A DNA stretch of 64,000 nucleotides from Massilia sp. PDC64. Lineage in GTDB: Bacteria > Pseudomonadota > Gammaproteobacteria > Burkholderiales > Burkholderiaceae_D. The translations under genes and the position numbers were made by a program. The notes beneath the pieces were generated by a model. The model was given only the letters and a program-made list of their open reading frames with translations. It was not told where the DNA came from and searched no databases. The DNA is taken from assembly GCF_900101265.1 (NCBI RefSeq), contig NZ_FMZS01000003.1, forward strand, positions 518,998 to 582,997, read 5' to 3'. Below, piece by piece: positions 31,547 to 38,172 of the stretch (position 1 is its first letter; each line of letters begins with the position of its first letter).

Positions 31547-31575
31547 ATCATATCAGGGTATTTCGAAAAGTAAAA
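31547..31575 (-). promoter_or_regulatory. Predicted sigma70 promoter of the kduI operon
   Basis: On the minus strand TTTTAC (31575-31570), exactly 17-nt spacer, TATGAT (31552-31547). The sequence is AT-rich and followed at once by the operator. Confidence 0.72.
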
Positions 31576-31595
31576 CCCCGCAGCGGGCGCGCCGG

Positions 31596-31712
31596 CACAA
31601 AAAAAATGACCCGCCCTCGACGAGGTCGAGGCGGGCCGAATACGGGTCTGGAACGTACCCGCAAGGAGATCGCCATACCGGCACGAACCGGCCATGCCCG
31701 AGCGTACAGCGC
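31596..31712 (-). ncRNA. Candidate operator-controlled small RNA (about 115 nt)
   Basis: No credible gene lies between kduI and the SYLF gene. On the minus strand a weak promoter, TTGATC (31747-31742), 17-nt spacer, TATCGT (31724-31719), overlaps an operator (31715-31726). Transcription from there would run about 115 nt to the strong terminator at 31599-31635. This could be a small RNA of the PUL regulon. A simple read-through leader of the SYLF gene transcript is the alternative. Promoter boxes are only 4 of 6 matches. Confidence 0.3.
31599..31635 (-). terminator. Intrinsic terminator reading toward kduI
   Basis: On the minus strand a GC-rich stem (CCCGCC-TCGA with TCGA-GGCGGG, one bulged base) is followed by TCA and eight T residues. 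It lies upstream of the kduI promoter, so it ends either the SYLF-gene transcript or a short RNA started near 31712. Confidence 0.8.
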
Positions 31713-31714
31713 AA

Positions 31715-31726
31715 GTTAACGATAAC
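31715..31726. promoter_or_regulatory. PUL operator copy in the kduI upstream region
   Basis: GTTAACGATAAC, the exact reverse complement of the copy at the lyase promoter (12072-12083). It is flanked by outer inverted repeats CAAGTT and AACTTG. It is about 170 nt from the kduI operator, so it could also serve as an auxiliary site for looping. Confidence 0.5.
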
Positions 31727-31841
31727 AAAACTTGTCGCGGGGATCAACAGATTTCGACGCGATCCCGTTTTTCGCCACGGCACTGAGGTTGCCAACCCGG
31801 GGCGTATCGCCGTACAGGGCGGCGACGGTGCGCCTCGCAGC

Positions 31842-32687
31842 CTACTTGCCGCCGGTCTTGCTGCTGCTGCCGGCCGGCGTCGCCGGACTGCCGAGCACCT
31901 TGCGGAGCGCGTCGGCCTGGGCGTTAGTTTCCGTGCTGTCGATCGCCTGCAGCGCCGTCATCGGCTTGCCGTAGTACGCCTCGGTCAGGCGCTGGTTGTA
32001 GCGGATGTCGTTGATGCCCACCGTGGCCGCGTTGCCGAACAATCCTTTGCTGCCGGACCATGCAACGATATCGCCCGCCGTGGAACCCTGGGCCATGCGC
32101 GCGAAGTTGACGACGGTGAGGCCGGCGTCGGCGCTCAGCGAAAAATTGTTCCGGTTGCGGAAGCTGTCGACCGCTTTCTGATTCATGAGCAGGAGGGCGA
32201 TCGGTCCCCCTTCCACGCCGGCCTGCAGTCCGATGCTGAGCCCGCCGGTGTCGAAGAACACGGGGTTGCCCCACGAACCGTCCGTGCGCCGGACCATCAG
32301 CACGCCCGCACCGCCTGCACCGCCGACGCCGAGCGCGGCGCGGCCGTACGTGGGCACGAGGAACACGCCGCGGGCGCGGCCCAGCAGCGCCGCCATGCCG
32401 GTTTCGTTGCTCATGGTGTGCACGACACCCACGGCGTCGCTGACGTGCTTGACGGCAGTCTGCTGGCGCCGCGTGGCGGAGTCGCTGTCGCTGCCGCGCG
32501 CCTGGCCGGAAGCGGCCGTCGCGGACTTCGACGGCTGGGACGACTGCGCGGTGGCAGCGGCGGTGGCGGCTGGAAGCGCGAAGGCGAGCATGAGCAGGGC
32601 GGCAAGGCCGAGCAGGGCATGCCTCAGGGCGGACCGCAGCCTGCCGGCGTGGGCCGGCGGCGTCGTGCGTGGCATCACGTGCATCAT
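31842..32687 (-). CDS. SYLF (Ysc84-type) lipid-binding domain protein, exported
   Basis: A 281-residue protein. The ATG at 32687 was chosen because GAGGAG lies 6 nt upstream. The N-terminus has a signal-type hydrophobic stretch (ALLGLAALLMLAFALPAATA), then a low-complexity Ser/Gln/Ala linker and a C-terminal SYLF domain: RARGVFLVPTYGRAALGVGG, GLSIGLQAGVEGGPIALLLM, and FSLSADAGLTVVNFARMAQG. SYLF domains bind phosphoinositides in eukaryotes; the bacterial periplasmic role is unclear. Monocistronic, outside the PUL operon. Confidence 0.82.
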   Translation of the reverse strand: MMHVMPRTTPPAHAGRLRSALRHALLGLAALLMLAFALPAATAAATAQSSQPSKSATAASGQARGSDSDSATRRQQTAVKHVSDAVGVVHTMSNETGMAALLGRARGVFLVPTYGRAALGVGGAGGAGVLMVRRTDGSWGNPVFFDTGGLSIGLQAGVEGGPIALLLMNQKAVDSFRNRNNFSLSADAGLTVVNFARMAQGSTAGDIVAWSGSKGLFGNAATVGINDIRYNQRLTEAYYGKPMTALQAIDSTETNAQADALRKVLGSPATPAGSSSKTGGK

Positions 32688-32799
32688 GACGTTCTCCTCG
32701 GTTCGGCCGAACGGATCGGCGATGAAGGTGGAGAATAGGAGCGCACCCGGAAGCAGGTTTGACATGTATCAGTCGTGCGCCGGTAGGTATCATCGCGCC

Positions 32800-33171
32800 A
32801 TGGTCTATCACTTACTCGCCGCCATGGTGCTGGCATTGCACCTGGGCTTCATCCTGTTCGTCATGGCGGGCGCGGCGCTCGTGGCGCGCCGGCGCCGGCT
32901 GATGCCGCTGCACCTTGCCGCCGTCGCATGGGGCGCCGCGATCGAGGTCACCGGGGCGGCCTGCCCCCTGACCGGGCTCGAGAACCACCTCCGCATGCTG
33001 GCCGGAGCGGCCGGCTACACGGGCGGTTTCGTCGACCATTACCTGGTCGCGCTCATCTATCCGTCTGGCCTCACGCGCGACATGCAATGGGGGCTGGCGG
33101 CGGCCGTGCTGGCGTTGAATGCGATACTGTACGTGCGCATCATGCGGCGCGGCCGGGACGACCGAGGTTGA
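32800..33171 (+). CDS. DUF2784 small membrane protein
   Basis: A 123-residue protein with about four membrane segments (LLAAMVLALHLGFILFVMAG, then MPLHLAAVAWGAAIEV, and a C-terminal helix GLAAAVLALNAILYV). The pattern with EVTGAACPLTGLENHLR and GGFVDHYLVALIYP matches DUF2784, a family of unknown function common in proteobacteria. Divergent from the SYLF gene. Confidence 0.78.
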   Translation: MVYHLLAAMVLALHLGFILFVMAGAALVARRRRLMPLHLAAVAWGAAIEVTGAACPLTGLENHLRMLAGAAGYTGGFVDHYLVALIYPSGLTRDMQWGLAAAVLALNAILYVRIMRRGRDDRG

Positions 33172-33248
33172 TCCATGTCGGCCGGCGATGCGGAACCGCC
33201 GGCGCGACGGCCGCTCCAAGCACTGGACGACCGTAACCGGAGAACGTC

Positions 33249-33845
33249 ATGGAAAACATTTTTTTGCGTGCATGGTGGGTGCCAGCCCTGCGCGGGGTGC
33301 TCGGCATCGCCTTCGCGGTGCTGGCTATCGCGTGGCCGGGGCTGACGCTGCTGTCCCTTGTCGCCCTGTTCGCGGCCTACGCGATCCTGGCCGGCATCGC
33401 GTCGCTGGCGGGGGCGCTGCGCCACCGGGCGGGCGGCGACCTCCGGTGGGACGCCGTGATCCTCGGCCTGGTCAGCATCGGCGCGGGCCTCGTGGCGGCG
33501 TACCACCCGGCGGCGACGGCGCTGCTGCTCGTCCTCATCATGGGCGCGAATGCGCTCGTGGTCGGCGTGCTCGACGTCCTGGCGGCGATCCGCCTGCGCA
33601 GGACCATCGCGGGCGAATGGCTGCTGGCCCTGGCCGGGCTGGCGTCGATCGTCTTCGGCGCGCTCGTGTTCGCGCGGCCGGGGGCGGGCGCGCTGGCCCT
33701 CGTCTGGCTCGTGAGCCTGTACGCGTTCGTCACCGGCGCGCTGTTGCTGGGCCTGGGCCTGCGCATGCGCACGCTGGGGCGCACGCGTGACGCCGAGCAC
33801 GACCGCCGCGTCCTGCCCGACCGGCGGATGGCGCCCGCGCGCTAG
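33249..33845 (+). CDS. HdeD/DUF308 family membrane protein
   Basis: A 198-residue protein with six predicted membrane helices in three pairs and the repeated pattern seen in HdeD-type acid-resistance proteins (RAWWVPALRGVLGIAFAVLA, IVFGALVFARPGAGALALVW). The C-terminus is charged (RDAEHDRRVLPDRR). It sits 77 nt after the DUF2784 gene. Function in this organism unknown. Confidence 0.8.
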   Translation: MENIFLRAWWVPALRGVLGIAFAVLAIAWPGLTLLSLVALFAAYAILAGIASLAGALRHRAGGDLRWDAVILGLVSIGAGLVAAYHPAATALLLVLIMGANALVVGVLDVLAAIRLRRTIAGEWLLALAGLASIVFGALVFARPGAGALALVWLVSLYAFVTGALLLGLGLRMRTLGRTRDAEHDRRVLPDRRMAPAR

Positions 33846-33914
33846 CGGGCGGGACGGGCTTGCACGGGGCCGGCCGGCATGAGATCGTATGGCGTGACGA
33901 CAGGAGACGACATC

Positions 33915-34286
33915 ATGCCCGCAACCATGAAGATACCCGGTCCCGACCACCCGATCGACATCGCACCGGCGCCCGGCCGTGTGACCGTGCGCGCCGGCGG
34001 TGCCGTGATCGCCAGCAGCGACCGTGCGCTCGCGCTGCGCGAAGCGGACTATCCGCCGGTGTTGTACATCCCGCGCGAGGACGTAGCCATGGACCGCCTG
34101 AAGCGCACCGAGCGGCACACCTATTGCCCGTACAAGGGCGATTGTTCCTATTTCTCGATCGTGGACGCGGGACCGCGGGGCGAGAATGCGGTGTGGAGCT
34201 ATGAAGCGCCGTATCCGGCCGTGGCCGCGATCCGTGAACACCTGGCGTTCTATCCCGACCGTGTCGATGCGATCGAGACCCGCTGA
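33915..34286 (+). CDS. DUF427 domain protein
   Basis: A 123-residue soluble protein. ATG 33915 follows AGGAGA; the frame runs further upstream without support. Conserved DUF427 features are VLYIPREDV, RTERHTYCPYKGDCSYFSIV and AVWSYEAPYPAVAAIREHLAFYPDRV. The invariant CPYKG-type motif is thought to form part of a small beta-tent pocket. No function is assigned. 18 nt upstream of the M15 peptidase gene. Confidence 0.85.
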   Translation: MPATMKIPGPDHPIDIAPAPGRVTVRAGGAVIASSDRALALREADYPPVLYIPREDVAMDRLKRTERHTYCPYKGDCSYFSIVDAGPRGENAVWSYEAPYPAVAAIREHLAFYPDRVDAIETR

Positions 34287-34304
34287 GCGCGGCGGTGCGG
34301 TGCG

Positions 34305-35030
34305 ATGAGCGGGGTGCAGTTCGACGAGTTCACGCTGACGGGGCGTGCGCGCACGCATGTGCGGCAGTATGGGCAGACACCTGGACAGCGCCCGGGCGAG
34401 CCCCGGTTTGCGGCCCGGCCCGAGGTCGCGACTGCCTTTCTCGCGATGCGCGCGGCGGCGGCCAGGGACGGCATCGACATGCTGCCGATCGCGTCGTGGC
34501 GGCCGATCGAGGCCCAGGCCCGCAACTGGAACCGCAAGTTTTCCGGGGAGGCGACGCTGTACGATTGCCAGGGGAGACCGCGCGACTACGGGGCGCTGGC
34601 GCCGCCGGACGTCGTCCGCGCAATCCTCGGCTGGACAGGGCTGCCGGGCGCGACGCGGCGCCACTGGGGCACGGACATCGACGTGTTCGACCGCGCCGCG
34701 CACCCGCCCGGCTACCGCACGAGACTGTTACCGGACGAGGCAGGGCCAGATGGCGTGTACGCGCGCCTGCACGCGTGGCTCGATACACACGCGGCGCGCT
34801 TCGGCTTCTTCCGCCCGTATCGCATCCGCCGGCGCGGCATGTGCCCGGAACCGTGGCACCTGAGCCATGCGCCGTCGTCGCAGGCGGCGCTGGCGGCCAT
34901 CGACATCGACATGGTCGCGCGCGCGGTCCGCGGGACGGACCTGCTGGGCCGCGAGCTCGTGCTGGAGATGCTGCCGGACATTTTCCGCGATCACGTGCTG
35001 GACGTGGACGGTCCGCTGCCGGCGGCTTAG
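34305..35030 (+). CDS. M15-family D-alanyl-D-alanine carboxypeptidase-like protein
   Basis: A 241-residue protein with the zinc site of VanY/M15B peptidases: RRHWGTDIDVFD gives the first His and Asp, and CPEPWHLSHAP gives the catalytic Glu and third zinc His. SWRPIEAQARNWNRKF is the substrate-side arginine region. No signal peptide is seen, which is odd for a peptidoglycan enzyme; a missed upstream start does not supply one. It overlaps the convergent HTH-ATPase gene by 4 nt. Confidence 0.75.
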   Translation: MSGVQFDEFTLTGRARTHVRQYGQTPGQRPGEPRFAARPEVATAFLAMRAAAARDGIDMLPIASWRPIEAQARNWNRKFSGEATLYDCQGRPRDYGALAPPDVVRAILGWTGLPGATRRHWGTDIDVFDRAAHPPGYRTRLLPDEAGPDGVYARLHAWLDTHAARFGFFRPYRIRRRGMCPEPWHLSHAPSSQAALAAIDIDMVARAVRGTDLLGRELVLEMLPDIFRDHVLDVDGPLPAA

Positions 35031-36028
35031 TCGGCCTCCTGGCCGGCCATGCGGCCGAGGCGGTGGACGCCGCCGGCGTCGGCGCGGTCCGCGCGCACGG
35101 TCGGCGGCGTCAGGTGCAAGGTGGTGCGGGCCAGCGCGTCCATGCGCACGCCGAGCGGACGCCGCATCGGGCCGGGTTCCAGGCGGGTGGCGAACATCCA
35201 CAGCACGGGGTAGTCGAGCGTGGTGGGCACGATCACGTTCAGGATCATCGCGAGTTGCCAGTCGGCGCACTGCAGGTCGTCGATCGCGACGAGCAGCGGC
35301 TGGTTCGCCGCGCGGTGCTGGACCAGCGCGCACAGGGCGGCCGTCTGCAGCAACTGGGTGGCCGGCAGGGGCCACTCCGGCGCGGGGTCGATGAGGCCGA
35401 CGCAGGCATCGGCATGGACGGGCGACACGCCCAGTGCGGCGCAGCGGGCTCGCACGAGGTCGGCCAGCGGGGCGGCGTCGGTGCCGGCATCGGCCTGGAG
35501 GCCGAGCAGGGCGAGCATCAGGCTGGTGGCCGTGTGGCTGACGGGGCCGCCGGCACTGCCGCCGTCGAGCACGACGCACGTGTAGCCGCGTGCCTTCGCA
35601 TCGCGGGCGCCGAAGGACAGCAGGTGCGACTTGCCGGCGCCGGCCACGCCTTGTACGTCGATGATCCGGCCGCGGCCGCCCACGTGGACGGCGTCGATGA
35701 CGGCACGGCATTGCAGGCGTTCCACGTCCGCCATGTCCGACATGGGAGCCGGGGGCGGCGCCTGGCGGGTCGGTTCCGCGTCGATCAGTGTTTCGACGCC
35801 GATGCCGTAATACGCGGCCAGGTGGCGCACGGTGCGGTAGGGCACGGGTTTGCCGGATTCGGCGCGCTTGATGGCGGCGCGGGTGAGGCATAGTCTTCGT
35901 TCCTGGAATTGTTCGGACAACGCCTCGCGTCCGCCGCGCCGCTGGCGCAGGGCTTTCAGGCTGTGCACGTCGAGCATGACGCGGGCGTCAAAGGGCTGGA
36001 TGGGCGAGGAAGCGAGGTTGAATGTCAT
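35027..36028 (-). CDS. HTH domain fused to a P-loop ATPase, short form
   Basis: A 333-residue protein from ATG 36028. Residues about 20-83 look like a Cro/C1-type helix-turn-helix (RRLCLTRAAIKRAESGKPVP). Residues 115-260 are an AAA_16/STAND-like ATPase with Walker A GVAGAGKS (127-134) and Walker B PLLVAIDDLQ. Related proteins usually continue for several hundred residues of TPR or cyclase sequence, whereas this one stops just after the ATPase region, so it may be a natural minimal form or a truncation. Divergent from the sigma54-type activator, sharing a 169-nt intergenic region. Confidence 0.65.
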   Translation of the reverse strand: MTFNLASSPIQPFDARVMLDVHSLKALRQRRGGREALSEQFQERRLCLTRAAIKRAESGKPVPYRTVRHLAAYYGIGVETLIDAEPTRQAPPPAPMSDMADVERLQCRAVIDAVHVGGRGRIIDVQGVAGAGKSHLLSFGARDAKARGYTCVVLDGGSAGGPVSHTATSLMLALLGLQADAGTDAAPLADLVRARCAALGVSPVHADACVGLIDPAPEWPLPATQLLQTAALCALVQHRAANQPLLVAIDDLQCADWQLAMILNVIVPTTLDYPVLWMFATRLEPGPMRRPLGVRMDALARTTLHLTPPTVRADRADAGGVHRLGRMAGQEAD

Positions 36029-36162
36029 GGCACGTCCGGGAAAAGGCACCGCCCCGATGGCGGCGATACTCATATTGCAAACGGCGTGCCATGCCGATAT
36101 CGCGGGGCGGTAGACCGGATTTCGGCCCCGCAAGGGTTTCTGCGTGTAAAATTGCCATGTTT

Positions 36163-36174
36163 TTTACATGTAAA
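36163..36174. promoter_or_regulatory. Palindrome TTTACATGTAAA in divergent control region
   Basis: Perfect 12-bp palindrome, 24 nt before the activator gene, in a notably AT-rich stretch (36147-36175) within GC-rich surroundings. GTGTAAA and CATGT copies lie next to it. It could bind either of the two divergent regulators. Confidence 0.5.
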
Positions 36175-36197
36175 GCGACAACGTTGACGTTCCGCGC

Positions 36198-37727
36198 ATG
36201 CTTGACTCCACCGAATATACCCAGACTTTGCAGCTGTCCACCCAGGGCATGCCCGGTCGGCCGCTGCTGGCGCTGACGATCCTCTGGCATCCCGATCCGG
36301 CACGCGTCGGCGAACAATTCGTCGGCGATCCCGGTACGCTGGAAGTGAACCGCTACGCACCGTTGTTCTATCGTCCGGGCCAGGCGGGCCTGCCTCTCGG
36401 CCACGGCACGATCTCGCGCGATCCCGTGCGGATCGTGCGCGAGGATGAAGGCGAAGGTGTCGTCGTGCATTTTCCCGCGACGCGCATGCCGGTCGAGCTG
36501 AACGGTCGGGCGGCGACGGGCCAGGTCCGGTTCGACGCGGAGGACGTGGCGCGCGGCCAGGTGCTGACGCTCGGTCGCGCCGTCGTCCTGTGCCTGCACT
36601 GGATGGAGTGCCTGCCCAAGCATAATCCGGTGCCGGGCCTCGTGGGCGTGGGGGCGGCGGCGATCGCCCTGCGCGACCAGATCCGCATGGTGGCGCCGAC
36701 GGACATTCCCGTGCTGCTGCTGGGCGAGACGGGCACCGGCAAGGAAATCGCGGCGCGCGCCATCCACGCGCTGGGCCAGCGCGCGGCAACGCGGCTGGTC
36801 GCCGTCAACATGGCGGCGCTGAACGAATCGCTGGCGGCCGCCGAGCTGTTCGGTGCCGCGCGCGGCGCGTACACGGGCGCGCAGGAGCGCAAGGGCCTGT
36901 TCGCGGAAGCGGACGGCGGTACGTTGTTCCTCGACGAGATCGGCAATGCGCCGCCCAGCGTACAGCCGATGCTGCTGCGCGTACTGGAGGGCGGCGATTA
37001 TCGCCCGCTTGGCGCGAGCCAGGACCGCAAGACGACGGCGCGGCTGATCGCGGCCACGGACCAGGACCTCGACACGGCCGCGTTCAACCAGGCGTTATTG
37101 CGCCGCCTGGAAGGATTCGCGATCCAGCTGCCGCCGCTGCGCGCGCGGCGCGAGGACATCGGCGTCCTGATCGTGCACCTGCTGCAGGCGCATGGCGCGC
37201 AGCCGGTGCTGCCGCTGGAACTGGTGGTGGAGATCGCGTGCTACGACTGGCCCGGCAACATCCGCCAGCTGGGCCACACCTTGCGCCGCGCCGCGCTGCT
37301 CGTGCAGCATGGCGGCACGCCGCAGCTCGAGCAACTGGTGCGTTTGACGCCGGCGCCGGCGGGCAGTGCGGCGCGGCTGGTGTCGGCCGCGGAAGCCACG
37401 CCGGCGCCCGCCGCGGCGCCGGAGACGCCGCGCCGCAAACCGTCCGACATCACGGACGCGGAGGTGTTGCGGGCGATGGCCGCGAATGAGTGGAACATCC
37501 AGGCCGCGGCGCGCGACCTCGGCATCTCGCGGCCGACGATGTACAAGCTGCTCGATGGCCACCGGGCGATCCGTTGGGCGGAGCGGATTCCCGCCGAGGA
37601 GATCGAACGGGCGCTGGCCGCGTGTGCTGGCGACGTCGGCCGCTGCGCGGAACTGCTCAAGACGCCGACCGAGTCGTTGCGGCGGGAAGTCCGGCGCCTG
37701 GCGCTGGATCGCGTGGCGCCGACGTAG
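36198..37727 (+). CDS. Sigma54-type AAA+ activator with FHA-like N-terminus
   Basis: A 509-residue enhancer-binding-type regulator. Residues about 25-135 form an FHA-like beta domain (LPLGHGTISRDPVRIV, LNGRAATG). The AAA+ core spans 150-385 with Walker A GETGTGKE (176-183) and Walker B GGTLFLDEIGN. The sigma54 loop reads GAYTGA (223-228) instead of GAFTGA. A Fis-type HTH is at 420-453 (NIQAAARDLGISRPTMYKLL). A second, similar segment is at 467-500 (EIERALAACAGDVGRCAELL). An FHA-like input suggests control by a phosphothreonine partner, and a Ser/Thr kinase is encoded 450 nt beyond its stop. Target genes unknown. Confidence 0.82.
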   Translation: MLDSTEYTQTLQLSTQGMPGRPLLALTILWHPDPARVGEQFVGDPGTLEVNRYAPLFYRPGQAGLPLGHGTISRDPVRIVREDEGEGVVVHFPATRMPVELNGRAATGQVRFDAEDVARGQVLTLGRAVVLCLHWMECLPKHNPVPGLVGVGAAAIALRDQIRMVAPTDIPVLLLGETGTGKEIAARAIHALGQRAATRLVAVNMAALNESLAAAELFGAARGAYTGAQERKGLFAEADGGTLFLDEIGNAPPSVQPMLLRVLEGGDYRPLGASQDRKTTARLIAATDQDLDTAAFNQALLRRLEGFAIQLPPLRARREDIGVLIVHLLQAHGAQPVLPLELVVEIACYDWPGNIRQLGHTLRRAALLVQHGGTPQLEQLVRLTPAPAGSAARLVSAAEATPAPAAAPETPRRKPSDITDAEVLRAMAANEWNIQAAARDLGISRPTMYKLLDGHRAIRWAERIPAEEIERALAACAGDVGRCAELLKTPTESLRREVRRLALDRVAPT

Positions 37728-37736
37728 GGCTCCGGA

Positions 37737-38129
37737 TCAGTCGCCCATCGGAGGCACCGAACCGACGTCCATTTCCGGATCCGGGAGGTAATAAAACGAA
37801 CTGGTCCCGTCGCTATTGCGCGTGGAGAACGAGATCGTGAAACCCCACAGGCCCAGGTTCTGACCGACATTGAGGGTCGAGTGCGCCTTGAGGTTCACGC
37901 GGTTGCCTTCGGTGAACGGGGAACTGCCGTGGCAGCGGGTGTTCATTTGACCACTGATCAGGACACACTCCGCGATGTCGCCGGGACCTTCGAACTGGAA
38001 CGCGACCTTGTCGCCGGCATAGACCTTGAACTCGTCGCCGTCTTCCTGGGGAACGCCGTTCAGGCTCCAGGTGGCCAGCGTCTGGCCCTCGACATAGGTG
38101 ACGAGCAGTTGGTGAGTTTGTTGCGGCAT
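37737..38129 (-). CDS. Small hypothetical protein downstream of Ser/Thr kinase
   Basis: A 130-residue acidic, beta-rich protein with no signal peptide. AAAGGAAG precedes the ATG at 38129. Segments such as GDKVAFQFEGPGDIAECVLISG and a C-terminal YYLPDPEMD stand out. A faint resemblance to the DP-EP (DUF1888) or AidA/PixA inclusion-protein type was considered but cannot be supported by eye. It is 43 nt downstream of the kinase gene on the same strand and so is probably co-transcribed, making it a candidate kinase substrate or effector. Function unknown. Confidence 0.6.
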   Translation of the reverse strand: MPQQTHQLLVTYVEGQTLATWSLNGVPQEDGDEFKVYAGDKVAFQFEGPGDIAECVLISGQMNTRCHGSSPFTEGNRVNLKAHSTLNVGQNLGLWGFTISFSTRNSDGTSSFYYLPDPEMDVGSVPPMGD

Positions 38130-38172
38130 GATCTTCCTTTCAGTTGAACAGCGATTGGTGGGTGAAGCGAAA

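Noticed and set aside
30645..31547. TTG 31547 as the start of kduI
   Set aside because: The extra 18 codons contain the operator and leader. GTG 31493 has GAGGAG at ideal spacing and gives the family length.
31553..31795. Small minus-strand frame between kduI and the SYLF gene
   Set aside because: It runs through the terminator hairpin and T tract, has no ribosome site, and looks like non-coding sequence.
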